A DNA stretch of 64,000 nucleotides. It comes from Diospyros lotus (lineage: Eukaryota > Streptophyta > Magnoliopsida > Ericales > Ebenaceae). The position numbers and the translations under genes were made by a program. The notes under the pieces were generated by a model. It ran no database searches. It worked only from the letters and a program-made list of their open reading frames with translations, and was not told where the DNA came from. Location: assembly GCF_014633365.1 (NCBI RefSeq), contig NC_068352.1, positions 28,925,310 to 28,989,309 of the forward strand, written 5' to 3'. Below are positions 44,291-56,800 of this stretch, in pieces; the first letter of the stretch is position 1, and each line of letters starts with the position of its first letter.

Positions 44291-47077
44291 AACATATTTA
44301 CATTTATTTAGTTTAAGTAAATATTCAAATTTTCTTCAATTTATATTTTACCTTCCATTTATTTTAATATATCAATGTAAATAAGAAAGTATCCCTAATT
44401 TAAATTTAATCAAAATATATAAAAAAATCAAAATATATAATAATAAGAAAGTAGAATTTTTGGTTTTAGTATAAATTCGATATTTAACAATTTTATCACT
44501 TTCAAAATACATATCTTCTATTTCCTGAAAAATTTATTAAAAATCATTTTAACAACTATGAATATTAGCTATTCAAATACTGGGAGATAGTTTTTCAAAA
44601 TAAAAATATTTTCTTATATGTCTCCTTATAATGTACTAATTTTTCAGATTCAGAGAAAATTATAGATCATTTGATTTTCATTTTTAGGAAGGTACTTGAA
44701 ATTTATTTTTATTAAAAACCATAAACTTGACTTATGATTTGAGAATCAAAACCAAATGTTGTTTTTCATCGTCAAAACTAAACACAAAAGTAAAACATCA
44801 CATTTATATGAAATTTTGAAAAATCAAATTGAGTTAATTTCATAATCAACTTGTTCATGACATTGGAAGGGCCAAATTGTTTTGGATATATCTCACTTAT
44901 ACAAACTCAACAAAATATAAATAATGATAAATGTTATTTTAAATCTACAAACAAAATCCATTTAATCACAACATAAGGTTAACAAAACACACCAAAATCA
45001 ACTTCAATATTTCAAATTATTCCTAAGAATTTTCAAATTGTTGAGTCCTAAAGTTTGTTGCTTTCTTTTGCCATGCAATACTCTTTCGGCGGTGCTTCTA
45101 CAGCTAAGTCTTTTGTTGGTGTTGGTTTTTTAACGTATATTTAGCAGATTTTTTATTTATCTTATTATCACCGTTAAAATTTTCATTTACTTTGAATTAA
45201 CTTCAGAATTAAAAATGATTTAAAATATTATTTTAAAGATAAATAGTAAGCATAAATTGTACAAGAGATGAAATATCAAAATTTTCAATTGTTTGAAGAT
45301 GCTTAGATATATAAAGTCACTAAGATGTTACTGTTAAGTTTTTTATTGACTCTAATTTAAGTTTTAGACTAAAAATAATTAAAATATTAATTAAAGAATT
45401 AACAATAGACATAAATTAGATAATTAACGAAACAGGATATTTTCTAATAACTCAAACAATCCCAAATGTAAAATGTCAATAATTTATAGTTTAAGTGCAT
45501 TAAATAAGCATATCAAAATCTGTGTACAGATAATCTCATAAAAGTTTCAACTTTAAATCTTAATAACAAAAAGGGGAAACTTATTATTACAAATAGGTTT
45601 GATAAATATTATTTACAAATTAATTATGTAAGTTACAAAAAATAATAATAATTTTACTTAAAATTAACAATAGTTTATAATAATAAGTAGATTTATTATT
45701 AATTTTAAATAAAATTATTAAAACTTTAAATACAATTATTATAAATTTATATGTATTATGTCAGTTTATAAAAATTATTTATAGTTATAATAAAAATTAT
45801 TATAACCCATTTTTACAGAATTAACAAGAGAATGAAAAAAAGTGTTTGGCGAATTCAATGGACGATTCTAAATTTATGTAATGTATCAAAATTTTAATTG
45901 ATTATTAAATATTAATATTAAATAATAAATATTAAATTTAACTACTTAAATATTAAAGAAAAAACCATTATTTTGGTACATTTACCCAAATAATTAGCAA
46001 AGCAAAAGTAGACTATTGATTGGGCCCACAGGAAGTCCTAGAATATACAAACCCACGTGTCGCATTTTCTTCTGGGCCTCCTTTAATCATATAATAATAA
46101 TAATAAATAATAATTAACAACAATTTATTATCTAATATGTGGGCCTTCTGATACAGTACTGTTGTCTCATTGCACTATTTTACACACGTCTGCAATAACA
46201 AACGATTTGCCGACTTCGAGTGGGGCCCACCATGTTGCTCGCGCGATCTGCGGTTCAGATGCGTCCAAACTTGTATGGGTTCCACTCCTCCCATCATTCG
46301 AACTGAAAGCTTTAGAAGATGTGCGGTCAGGATGAGAGAGGTCCACTTTGGGGGTTCACCGAATCATCTTGTCCGCATGGTGACGGAACTACACGTTCCC
46401 AGTTTTCCAGATGCGTCTGAGGGAAATCATTAAGTACACTCGCCCACACTCTAATCAGTGTTCACCCCCGCTCCGATGCTTCCGATTCGAGATGGCGCTT
46501 AAATCATTCACGCGCACAAAGTTGTTGTGATTCATTTATTAATAATTATTTATTATCACAACTACCACACTACACTACTTGATTTTCTATTACCTTATTA
46601 TTATTATCACAAATAATAATAACATTATAATACATCAAGTAATCAATTAACTGAACATTTTGGGCTTTCGTTTTTAAATTTTATTTTATTATTGAAAAAA
46701 ATGAAGAAAGTAGGACCAAAATAAAAAAACAAAATAATTAAAATTAATGAATAAAATAATAAATTTTATTTTAGCCAAAGTCGAAATTAAGAAGGAAATA
46801 ATTAGTAAGATTTAAACTTTTGAACTTCCCTCCCTCCCCTCGGAAATTCAAGTCTGGCCGAACTATCATCATAAATTTTGCAGGCATTAATTGTTCTAGA
46901 AATTGACTTTTTTTTGTCATTTAATGCTATTTTTGTTAGTTAGGTTTAACAATAATCCAAGAGTAAGTATAATAAATAAGATATATTTATTATATTTTTT
47001 ATTTGTAATTTTAAGATAATTTTGTTGTATTGAATAATAATAATAATTATTGTTCCACAATAATTAATTATTATCTT
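44291..47077. other. AT-rich gene-free region with a GC-richer patch
   Basis: No gene is supported. 46165-46500 is GC-richer and holds an 87-codon frame (+, 46170-46433) I do not recognise. Inverted AT-rich repeat copies at 45150-45425 are listed separately. The remainder is AT-rich and featureless. Confidence 0.45.
45150..45425 (-). repeat. AT-rich repeat, two further copies in inverse orientation
   Basis: 45325-45425 ('gttactgttaagttttttatt', then 'ttaaaatattaatt') is similar to the reverse complement of 42417-42552. 45150-45265 ('agattttttatttatctta', then 'tttaaaatattattttaaag') is a more distant copy. Confidence 0.5.
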
Positions 47078-47880
47078 ATCTTATAAAAATATAAAGAGAA
47101 AAAGGTAGATGGGGCACATGATTGGTACCGGACACCTAGCCGCAGCCTAGAGTACCCTAGACGGCGGACGTCTCCGTTATTCCCGAAGCCTTTTAATCCA
47201 TTAATGGCAAGAAAGATTGAAAAATCTGTAATAATATGCAAAAAAGACAGCGAGGAAGCTGGCGCCAAGTTTCTCAGATCCCGAGACAAATTCTGCCCTT
47301 TCATTTCCTTTTCCATTTTCATTTCCATTGTTCCCGTTCCCATATCCAAGTCAATATATTACCACATATGCAGTTCGCTGACGACGCCACGCCAGAGCAA
47401 ATCTCTCCCCCCCCCGCCCTCTCTCTCTCGCGGAGCCTTCCAATCCAAGCAAACGACAAGTCAAAGCTTCATCCAGGCAGAGGAGGAGAGAGAAATCGCA
47501 ATCGCGAAAGCATTCGCATTGGTTAATTCAATTGCTCTCTCTCTGGCTTCGGGTTTTCGAAGCGCGTGTCTCAAGTAGGTGGCGGTTGATAGCATCCTCC
47601 GCCGTCCACGCGTCCCCTCCACTTCCTGTTAATGAAGTTCGGCGGTGATTGCTTTCCCTCGCTCCTTCCTCCTTCGCGCTCCGCATGGAATTCGAATCCC
47701 CTTGACATTTCCCCAGGTTTTCGCTTTGATTCTCTATTCTTCCTTTTGTGATTTCGTGTTGTGTGTGGAGGGTCTCGGTGTGAATCGGTTGTTTTGTTGC
47801 GTTTGTGGTTGATTGAGCAGTGATTTCTGGCGGTTTCGGCGTGAATTCGGGATCGGAGAGTGGCTTGTACTGGAATTTCC
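47078..47880 (+). promoter_or_regulatory. Promoter and 5' leader of the unknown membrane-protein gene
   Basis: The region changes from AT-rich to GC/CT-richer, with a possible TATA stretch (ttataaaaatataaag, 47079-47094). A 39-codon upstream open frame starts at ATG 47632 and stops with TGA at 47749-47751, before the main ATG at 47881. 'cccag|gttttc' near 47720 could also be part of a leader intron. The transcription start is not determinable from sequence. Confidence 0.4.
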
Positions 47881-50800
47881 ATGGAGAAACCTAGCGGCGA
47901 CCGGTGTGGGTTCCCTTTGACGAGTCTACAGATAGGGTGAGCAATTAGAATGAATCTTTACCATATCTTTCCTATGTGTACATCGGTTTTCGTTTTGTAA
48001 TTGTTAAGCTCTGCCTCGTATCTTAATGCCTTTTTTGTTTTTGAACGAATAATCGCTTGAAATTCTGATCATGTTTATCTTCTTTGAGGGGGAGACAAAT
48101 AGGGAAATTCATACCCGTTGGAATCCTGGATAACTTTAGCTTTACCACATCTTAAAAGATAGTGACAGGGGGAAGTAAGAAGGTAAGAAGGCGAGTGTTT
48201 GTGCACTTTCAAGTTCATGGAGCGAAACAGCAGATAGCATAGATTTTGTTATATCAACAACTTGACGAATCTTTTGCTTGAATTTCTTATTGTTTTGATG
48301 GTAGTATGGGTACTAGACAACAAGGGAGTGTGCGAATAGAAGTTTAAGTTTTTGTGTGTGTGTGTCCGCGCGCGCTAGGTATAGAAGTTAAGTTTTACTG
48401 AGTTTGTTTTCATATGATAGGATAACAGGTGTCATTTGAGGTTGTTTGTTAAAGTGGAACGGTGACCTAATCTGTTTTTGTTCTAGGCAAATTTGCTAAT
48501 CAAACTATTAGTATTAAATTACAAGTGCATTCATTTAATTCTCCATCCAATTGTTAATCCAGTATCAAATGTGGCTTCATTTTGGACACTTGACCTGTCT
48601 TTTGTGAAGCTGATGGTTAAGTGTACCATAGCTGTCAAATCAAGATAAGTATCATGAATCGTATCATATTGTATGATACAGTAACAATTTGAGAAACAGC
48701 TTAAAAAATATAATATAAAAGATGTTTTTTTCCATAACATGAACAAAATAATCCACAATAATTTTAACCCAAGTTTGACTATATTGATATCTTGAATGGC
48801 ACTAACAAAAGTTACTAGGAATCCAAAATTAACCATAGGTCTTATGAATAGGAAAGAGCGGAGGGAGAGTTGAGAGACTGTTCATATGCTGGGCAGAGAC
48901 CATTCGACAGAGACAGGAAGTAAGCTTTCTTGGAGAGCAATAATCTTTGAGGGATCGTTCATATGCTTATCATAAGCTTTGTTTTTAACCAGGTTATTGA
49001 TGTATATTTTTGAGCTCAGTAGGCAGCAATAATTTGCTCTGGAATCTGTTCTGATTGTTTGGATTCTCATTTGACTTCCTATTTGCAGTCTTGCATGACT
49101 GTTTGACTATTAGACTGATTTGATTTTTACACTCAGCAGCATCTTTGAGGATTGTTCACATTGGCCATGCTGCAAAATTCAATCTTAAGGGTGCGTTTGA
49201 TTGCAAGGGTGGAATTTAGGTGGAAAGAAAATGAATTCTAGGGAATTGAATTGCAGAGAAAATGAATTTCTGGAAATTGAAAATTTAAGCTGTTTGATTG
49301 GTATAATTTTCTACCTGAAAAATGATATTATTTTTCATCTTTTAGTGTTTGATTGGTAATATTTTCTATAGAATTTGATCATTTTCTTGGCATTTCGTGT
49401 TTGATAGGCATTATTTTCCATGAAATTCAATGGTGAAAATGTATTGAAAAACATTGATTCTTGTACATAAAAATTAAAATAATAACGTATTTTAGGTTAA
49501 TTAAATCATTTCCCCAAAGAAATAAAACCACAAAATTAATTTTTTTTTGTTTTCCAAATTTATTAATTTATACGTAATTTTTTATTTTTATACATTTGTA
49601 TTTTTTAGTTATTAAAAATAAAAAATATATTATTTTGCAAACCCTTCCTTATTCCCCCTGCCCTTCTCCCTCATTCCCCCGTCGTCGCTCACCCCCTGCC
49701 TTTTCCCTCTTTTGCTTCGCTTGTTGTTGCTACCCACCCCCCTGCCCTTCTCTCTCTTCGGCCCCCTTGCCTTCGTCAGATGACTCAGATCATCGCTGAC
49801 TCGCTCGCCCTCCTTGGTCGCTACTCGCTCGCCTCGCTCAATCGCTCTTGCCTTTGTCTAGCCCTGTTGCTTGCTGATGCTGACTCGGACTCGGCCTTGC
49901 TTTCATCGCCTCGCCAGTTGCCCCCTCACCCTCAATCGTCGCTCGCCCTCGCCGATTCTCCCCTCGTTCTCTCGCTTGCTGCCTCTCTGGCTCTCTCGAC
50001 TCTCTCACTCGGTAAGTTGTTGCTTTCAATTGCCAAGAAAATTCCATTTCCTGCCCCCCAAGGAATTGGTTTCCATGATTTGAAGGAAAATCCACTCACG
50101 TGACCATAAATGGGAAAATGAATTCCTTGGAAAAAAATGGCTGTCAAACATTGCACAAGTGGAAAATTGGGTGGAAAAAATGCCTTTTCCTTGGAAAAAG
50201 TTGGCTATCAAACGGGGCCTAACATCATTTTTTGTGTTGCCTGAATTGCGAGATACATGCAAATCATTTGTATGATACATCCATACGTGTTCCGATATAA
50301 AGCAAAATGCGGTATGCCATTCGACCACATTGCTGAGCATGTGTAGTACATCGAATCATATCATATGATGTCTATCAAATATCATATTATACTAACAACT
50401 ACAAAGTGTAGTTCATCTTGTTTTAATATGACTGGAAAACAAGTGTTATCTTTGTTGTTTTTTGGAAAGGAAGAAAGGCCTCTTATCTATTTTTCTTGTG
50501 GGAGTTTAACTTTGACAAGGGTTGGGATGATAACAATTTCACAAATGAGATTATAGTTTTAAATGATAAAGAAGACTTGTGACGATATGTGATGCAACGT
50601 GTAGCGCGCGTGTGAAGAAAAACACCAAAATGAATTCTTGAAAGAACAAACTTCAATGGCCGAATCTTGGCTTTCAAGAAGATGCAAAAACAAGACTGTT
50701 TTGCTAAGAAAACCCAAATAGGTTGCTGAAATTTGTATTGAGAAAAACTAATTACAAACTCTAGGTTTTAGGCATATTTATAGTGTTTGGCTAATCCAAA

Positions 50801-53800
50801 TCCATCTAATATTTGTAAACAAAATTCAACTAGAATAAAATCATCTAACTAGAATCCTAATAAAAATAAAATCTTAATCAAATATGAAGTAGAATCCTAA
50901 ATAAAGTAGAATCCTAAAATCCTAATCAAATATGAAGTAGAATCCTAAAATATATGAAGTATTAAAATACTGTTTGCTATTGTTTCAACGCTACTGTTCC
51001 GGTGCTATTATTTCAGTTTGGTCGGGTCAGCCTTGGGCCAAGGCTTGATTGGTGACCGCATCATTCACCTCCACTTGAGATGAATTCGTCCTCGAATTAT
51101 GATTCGGGTATGACAACTCAACATCCGACAAATACAGAGAAAGATCAACAACATTGAATGTTTTGGAAATACCTATATGATTAGGCAAATTCACAACATA
51201 AGCATTATCATTGATCTTCTTTGTAATCTTGTAAGGACCATACTTCTTTGGTTTGAGCTTGTTTTGCTTTCATGCTGGAGTCCGTTCATTCTTCAAGAAT
51301 ATCATGACTTCATCTCCAACCTTAAATACCTTGTGCTTCCTATGCTTGTTAGCTGTCGCCTAGTACTTCTTATTTGTGCAACTTTTGCTTGACATCTTCT
51401 TGAATCGCTTGAACTTTTCTGCTAAGGGAACATGAGTAAAGACATTCCTCTCCCACTTAGCTTTATCTTCGTTGGCATGGGTCCAACCATCACCATGTTT
51501 GTTGCCCTCTGCCTCCATTGTATTATTATTGTTAGATTGAGAACATTGAACATTCTATCTTGAGCGCTTCTCTAATTTGATAAATTTTATCACATGTCCT
51601 TCTCCTCTCATCAGCTTTCTTGATTTTGACTCCTCAGTAGCTTCTGAATTCATCCGTAGATTTTTCTTGCTTGGAGAAGCATTCTTTTGCAATTGTTTTG
51701 AATATAGGCTTATTCTATGACTACCAATAGTCTCTCCATCACTTAAAATATTGATGCTTGAATCCTCCTTTGGTCCAAGCACTTGATCAGCTATCGCAGC
51801 AGTTGCTACAATATTCTTAGTTTCGGAATCTAATTTTAGATTAATACTAAAAGCAGTTGCACTACTCGAGTTAACTAGCCTGGGAGATCCAACACCCCTA
51901 TCCACAAAGAGACCCATGTGACCATCTTGCTTTTGCAATCACAAAGATGAATATGTTCCTATTGCCTTCGATTCAACCATGCCAGAGCCTGAATAAACTG
52001 TAGAAAGATCTGCTACCTTGGCTTCCATCTCTTTTATAGTTGCAAGTCGATCAAAAGGAACACCACCATTCTTGGATTGTGAAGCAATGCCTGAGCTCTC
52101 GGGACTGGAAAATATCCTAGTATGAGTCAACAACTTTGGAGTTTATGTCATGTTAGCAGTATAAACTAGACCTGAGTTTGCAAACGTTGAGGTTGTTGGG
52201 ACAATATAATGTTCGAGATCAAGCTTCAAACTCACCGAAAAGCCATTCTTTAGTTCATACTCATCGTTTCCCCAATGATTGTGTTGCTACGCATTCCTCC
52301 TAACTCCTCTACCACTAGGGTTGGCTATCATATGACCAAGATCATTCTCATCGTTGCTATCATCCATCATTGGTTTTCTAGGATTAACGAGGACAACATT
52401 AATGGCTGGTTTTCCTGATTTAACGTAGTCGGCTTGATTCATGCCATTAGTCTGGTTTCGGTTATCATTAACTCGTTATAAAACGCCCAATTGGTTGCGG
52501 ATTCTCTCCAATTGTTGCTGCATGGTGCGAGTTATTTCCCGTTATTCTTCGATTACTCTCCAAACTGCGGGCAACCCCCGATCATCGTTACGAGGTTGGT
52601 TGCTACCGTTACTTTCAGGATTGGCTATCTGATTTGTTGGTTAACCGCTTTGATACCACCTGACGCAGCGTGTAGGTCATGTGTAAAGAAAACACACAAA
52701 AATAAACCCTTGAAAGAACAAACGTAAATGGCTGGAACTTGGTTTTCAAGAAGACGCAAAAACAAGATTGTTTTGCTAAGAAAACCCAAATAGATTGCTG
52801 AAATTTGTATTGAAAAAATTTGATTACAAACTCTAGGTTTTAGGCATATTTATAGTGCTTGGCTAATCCAAATCCATATAATATTTGTAAACAAAATTCA
52901 ACTAGAATAAAATCATTTAATTAGAATCCTAATAAAAATAAAATCCTAATCAAATATGAAGTAGAATCCTAAATCAAGTAGAATTCTAAAATCCTAATCA
53001 AATATGAAGTAGAATCCTAAAACGTATGAAGTATTAAAATATTATTTGTTACTGTTTCAGCGCTATTGTTCCGATTTGGTCGGGTCGGCCTTGGGCCGGG
53101 TCTTGATTGGTGACCGCATCAATATGGCTAATGGGCATGCATATAATTCTCTATGTATCGTTCTGGTCAAAGTGCAGCTTCACTAAGGACTACATGGGAA
53201 TGCTTCAAACTATTTGATCCTTTTTGTTTAATAAATGCACTGAAATGCTGAATGGTTGTGATGTGTGTTTCACTTTATTTGTCAAACAGAACCAGGGTGT
53301 CATAAACTTTCACTTTGTGTTTGCAAAAAGAGTAGAGTATGGAAATTGTTGCTCCTCTTGTGTTTGGTTACAATTGAGTTGCAATTGCAAAGTTGAATAG
53401 GTAAATATTGCACTTGAAGCTTGAAATGACTCAGAAACATATTTTAGCAGGTTGTGTATGATTCACTTCTTTGAAACTAGTTTCAACTTGTCTGTTAACG
53501 TTGATGCAAGGGAATATTGGTTTCTTTCCATAATTTTATTTGTTGCTTGTTTTTCAGGGACATGCAATCTTATCTCTCTCATCTTGGCCTCTTCCTGGCC
53601 TCTGATAATAGGAAGTTGTATATCTTGGTGGACAACAGACCATGGCTGAAGGACCTGGGCGCACGTTCCGCGCACCTGTGGCAATTGATGGTCACCAAGG
53701 TTGCTAGGAACTTATATGGTATTTGTGCTATGTTTTTCTTTTAGATTAATTCTGGAAAATTCACTTCATTTACTTGCTCTTGCAGTCCAGGTTATCTCCA

Positions 53801-56800
53801 TTTGCCAGAACTAAAGCACGGAAGCAGAGAAGGGCAAAAGGCAAGTTGCTTGAGTTAACAGCTAGTGCTCAGTCTGATGTGAGTAAATCGAAGAAATTCA
53901 AAAGATGGTTCTCATTGGTTGATGCTGCAACATTGTCTCGGAAAAGGGCTTTGTTACCTGTAAAGAAACTGAGGACTTCTTTAATATTGAATAGCAAGTT
54001 ACAAAGGACCTTATATGGTTTTATTGTTTTTGAAGTTGCTTGGTCTGATGTTCGTGGTATTAATTACTTGAATGAACTTCAGGTATTCCTGCATTTTAAT
54101 TCTAGATCTTGTATAAGCATTTCAATATGACAGCGATAGTTAATGATTTTTATCCCCTTGCAGACTGATACTTCCTTTGCTATAGAGACTAAGCTCATGA
54201 GAAGATGGGAATTTGATAGTATAGCACAAGCTGTAAAACACATACCTTTGTGGTTTTTGGGAACGCACCAAGAGCAGCTTCTTTTCAGAGACTATCTGGA
54301 GTCCATCATAGGTATACTTTTCAGCACTTGACTTTGATTCAATGTTAAGAAATCAGCTCTTTTGATTCTTCATGATCTCTGGCGTGGATGGAAGTTTGGT
54401 GCTTAAATATTTTGTGCTTAGACATGCAATCCTGCAATGTCTAAATATATGATATATATGTTACATATTGTATTAATTTTTGTACCATTTTTACCACGCA
54501 TGAGTACAGCTTATTCCTAGATCTTTTATACATCTGATCAGTGGTATAATACTTAATTAAGGTAGAGTGTTCATGATACAAATAAAACATTTTCTTCACA
54601 CACAGATGACAGAAAGGCAGGAACAAATCTTTTTGCCTTGTACCAGGCAAAGGATAGCAAGCTTGATTAAAATCTGAAGATTTGTTTGATCATGTTGCAA
54701 ATTTAATTAACTTGTGCTTTACTTGTAATAAATATGGAGAGAAAAATGTTATATATTGTATTTAATTTTTGATGCAACTTATAAAGAATCAGAAGGCTAT
54801 AAGGTCATGATGAATCTTAAATTTAAGGTCTAATATAAGGCTGAGTTGTAGATTGTTTTCAAAATAATGTGTTTGAAAACTAGTTCCTCAACTAGGTTGC
54901 TTCTCTATCTAGGAGTTGCAATAGCTCAAGACTTGGTGGCACCAAGAAGGGTAACATAATTTCCAAATTTGATAGAGAATAGGGTTATGATTGAAGGCAG
55001 AAACTATAATGCATATATGTGCCTGGTGAGTTTGTGGTGTCTTAATACCAGTCTTCAGGTGGTTAAGCCTGGTGGCTTTGTTGCCGAGTGTTTCTCTACT
55101 TGCTTTGAGCTGAATGATTTTCAAGGCACAAGCAGCAAATCTGTAAATCAAGCTTTTCCCAAAACTAGATTTTTTTTTTTTTTTTTTTGGGGGGGGGGGG
55201 GGGGTGTTTGCTTGTCCTTAACTAGACAAGCAATCCACTAAGAATGCATCATAATATTTTTAACAAACTAATAAACAACCTATCATGCCTTAATCTCACT
55301 TGGTGGGTGCAACTAAACAAATTCTAGCTTTCCAATCATCTCTTTCTATGGTCATATTTCTTTGAAGACCTAACTCATATCCTCAGTGCTTGAGCCAGGA
55401 TTTTGGGTTGGGGGTGGGGTTTTTTGTTTTGGGGGGGGGGGGGGGGGGGAGGTTTTCTTGGTGAGGGAGGGGCTGAAGAGGCAAGCTATATGCAATGGGA
55501 ATATCACTGGTATGTTAATAGAATTTCATAAGAATTTCTAACTACATTTTATGAAACCAAAATTTTAAGCAAACTCAATGACCAATAGAAATATTATAAA
55601 GGTCCTTAAAAGAAATTAACAAAGCCTGAACACGTTATAATTGCTGCTTAATGGCCTCAATGGCAACACTTTTAAACACATTTTTCTCAATATATGTGAC
55701 CAAGTTATCATTCATCCATTGACATTGACTCCTAAGGAATTTTAATTTTTTTAATTGTGTATTCTATTTCTAGGTATAGTAATTTTTTTATGAAATTTCA
55801 AGGGGGGGGGGGGGGGGGGGGCAAAATCAAATAATTGTACTGTTTTCTGTAATTATGTGAACACCAAAAAGTGAGCCCCCCTCCATCCGCCACTGATAAT
55901 CATACCTAATCTAGCTAAAATTATCTTGGGGCTAAAAACTTTTTGCCCCATCCCCTCTCCTTTTATTGGCCTCTTGTGTTTGTGATGGCATGACTAAGTT
56001 TTTTTTTTTTTTTTTTTTGGGGGGGGGGGGTGGGGGCAGGGGGGTTTGAATTGAGTCAATAAAAATTTTAGTCAAATTTCAACCCTCTTTTTATTTGTCT
56101 AACTTGGTATGTGCAAAATAAGATAAAAAATAGTTATAGCAAACAATTATTACAAGATATGAAAATACAATGTGCACAAGATTTTTATAGTGGTGTGGCA
56201 CCACTTGCACCTACATTCGCTCTACCAGGTCCAGCCTAACTCGCATTCTACCATAAACCAAACCAAGAATTTTTTTTTTTAAACCAAGCTCACCTTAGAA
56301 ACTTGTACAAGCAAATCTGTAGATTCATGGGCTCTAGGTAGCCATTGCATAGTCTTGGCAAGCCCTCACTTGCCTTAACAATATCACGAAAGTCTAAGAG
56401 ATGACCAATGTCCTCAAATTGGACAAAAATTGAGAAACGATCATCGTCATCTCATTGTCTATTGCACCTATATCATAACCAAGTTAGGGTTGGTGACACA
56501 ACATTTATAATGTCAATTGACTTCTAAAAGTCACTTTGAGAATATAAATCCATGCATAAGATACAATGCGGCGAGGTGTTATGTTGAATGTCTTTCTTGA
56601 GTGAGGGAATGATGACATAAAGTTCCAACACTATCTTCACATGTAGAAGTTTCATGAGATGGTGATGAATAACGATAATTGATATGGTTGTGTTCCATCA
56701 AATGAGAAATAATGGAGGGTGTACTAAAGAATATATACTTGCTTGAGGAATCAAGAATGGCTTTATTCCTTTGGGTTTTGATGTTTCAACATTTCAAGAA

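Noticed and set aside
47204..47578. 124-codon frame upstream of the unknown gene
   Set aside because: It lies in leader/promoter sequence, overlaps a 96-codon frame in another phase, and does not splice sensibly to the conserved exons.
49596..50340. Frames in the CT-rich part of the PIF MITE
   Set aside because: Low-complexity sequence inside a transposable element; frames exist on both strands.
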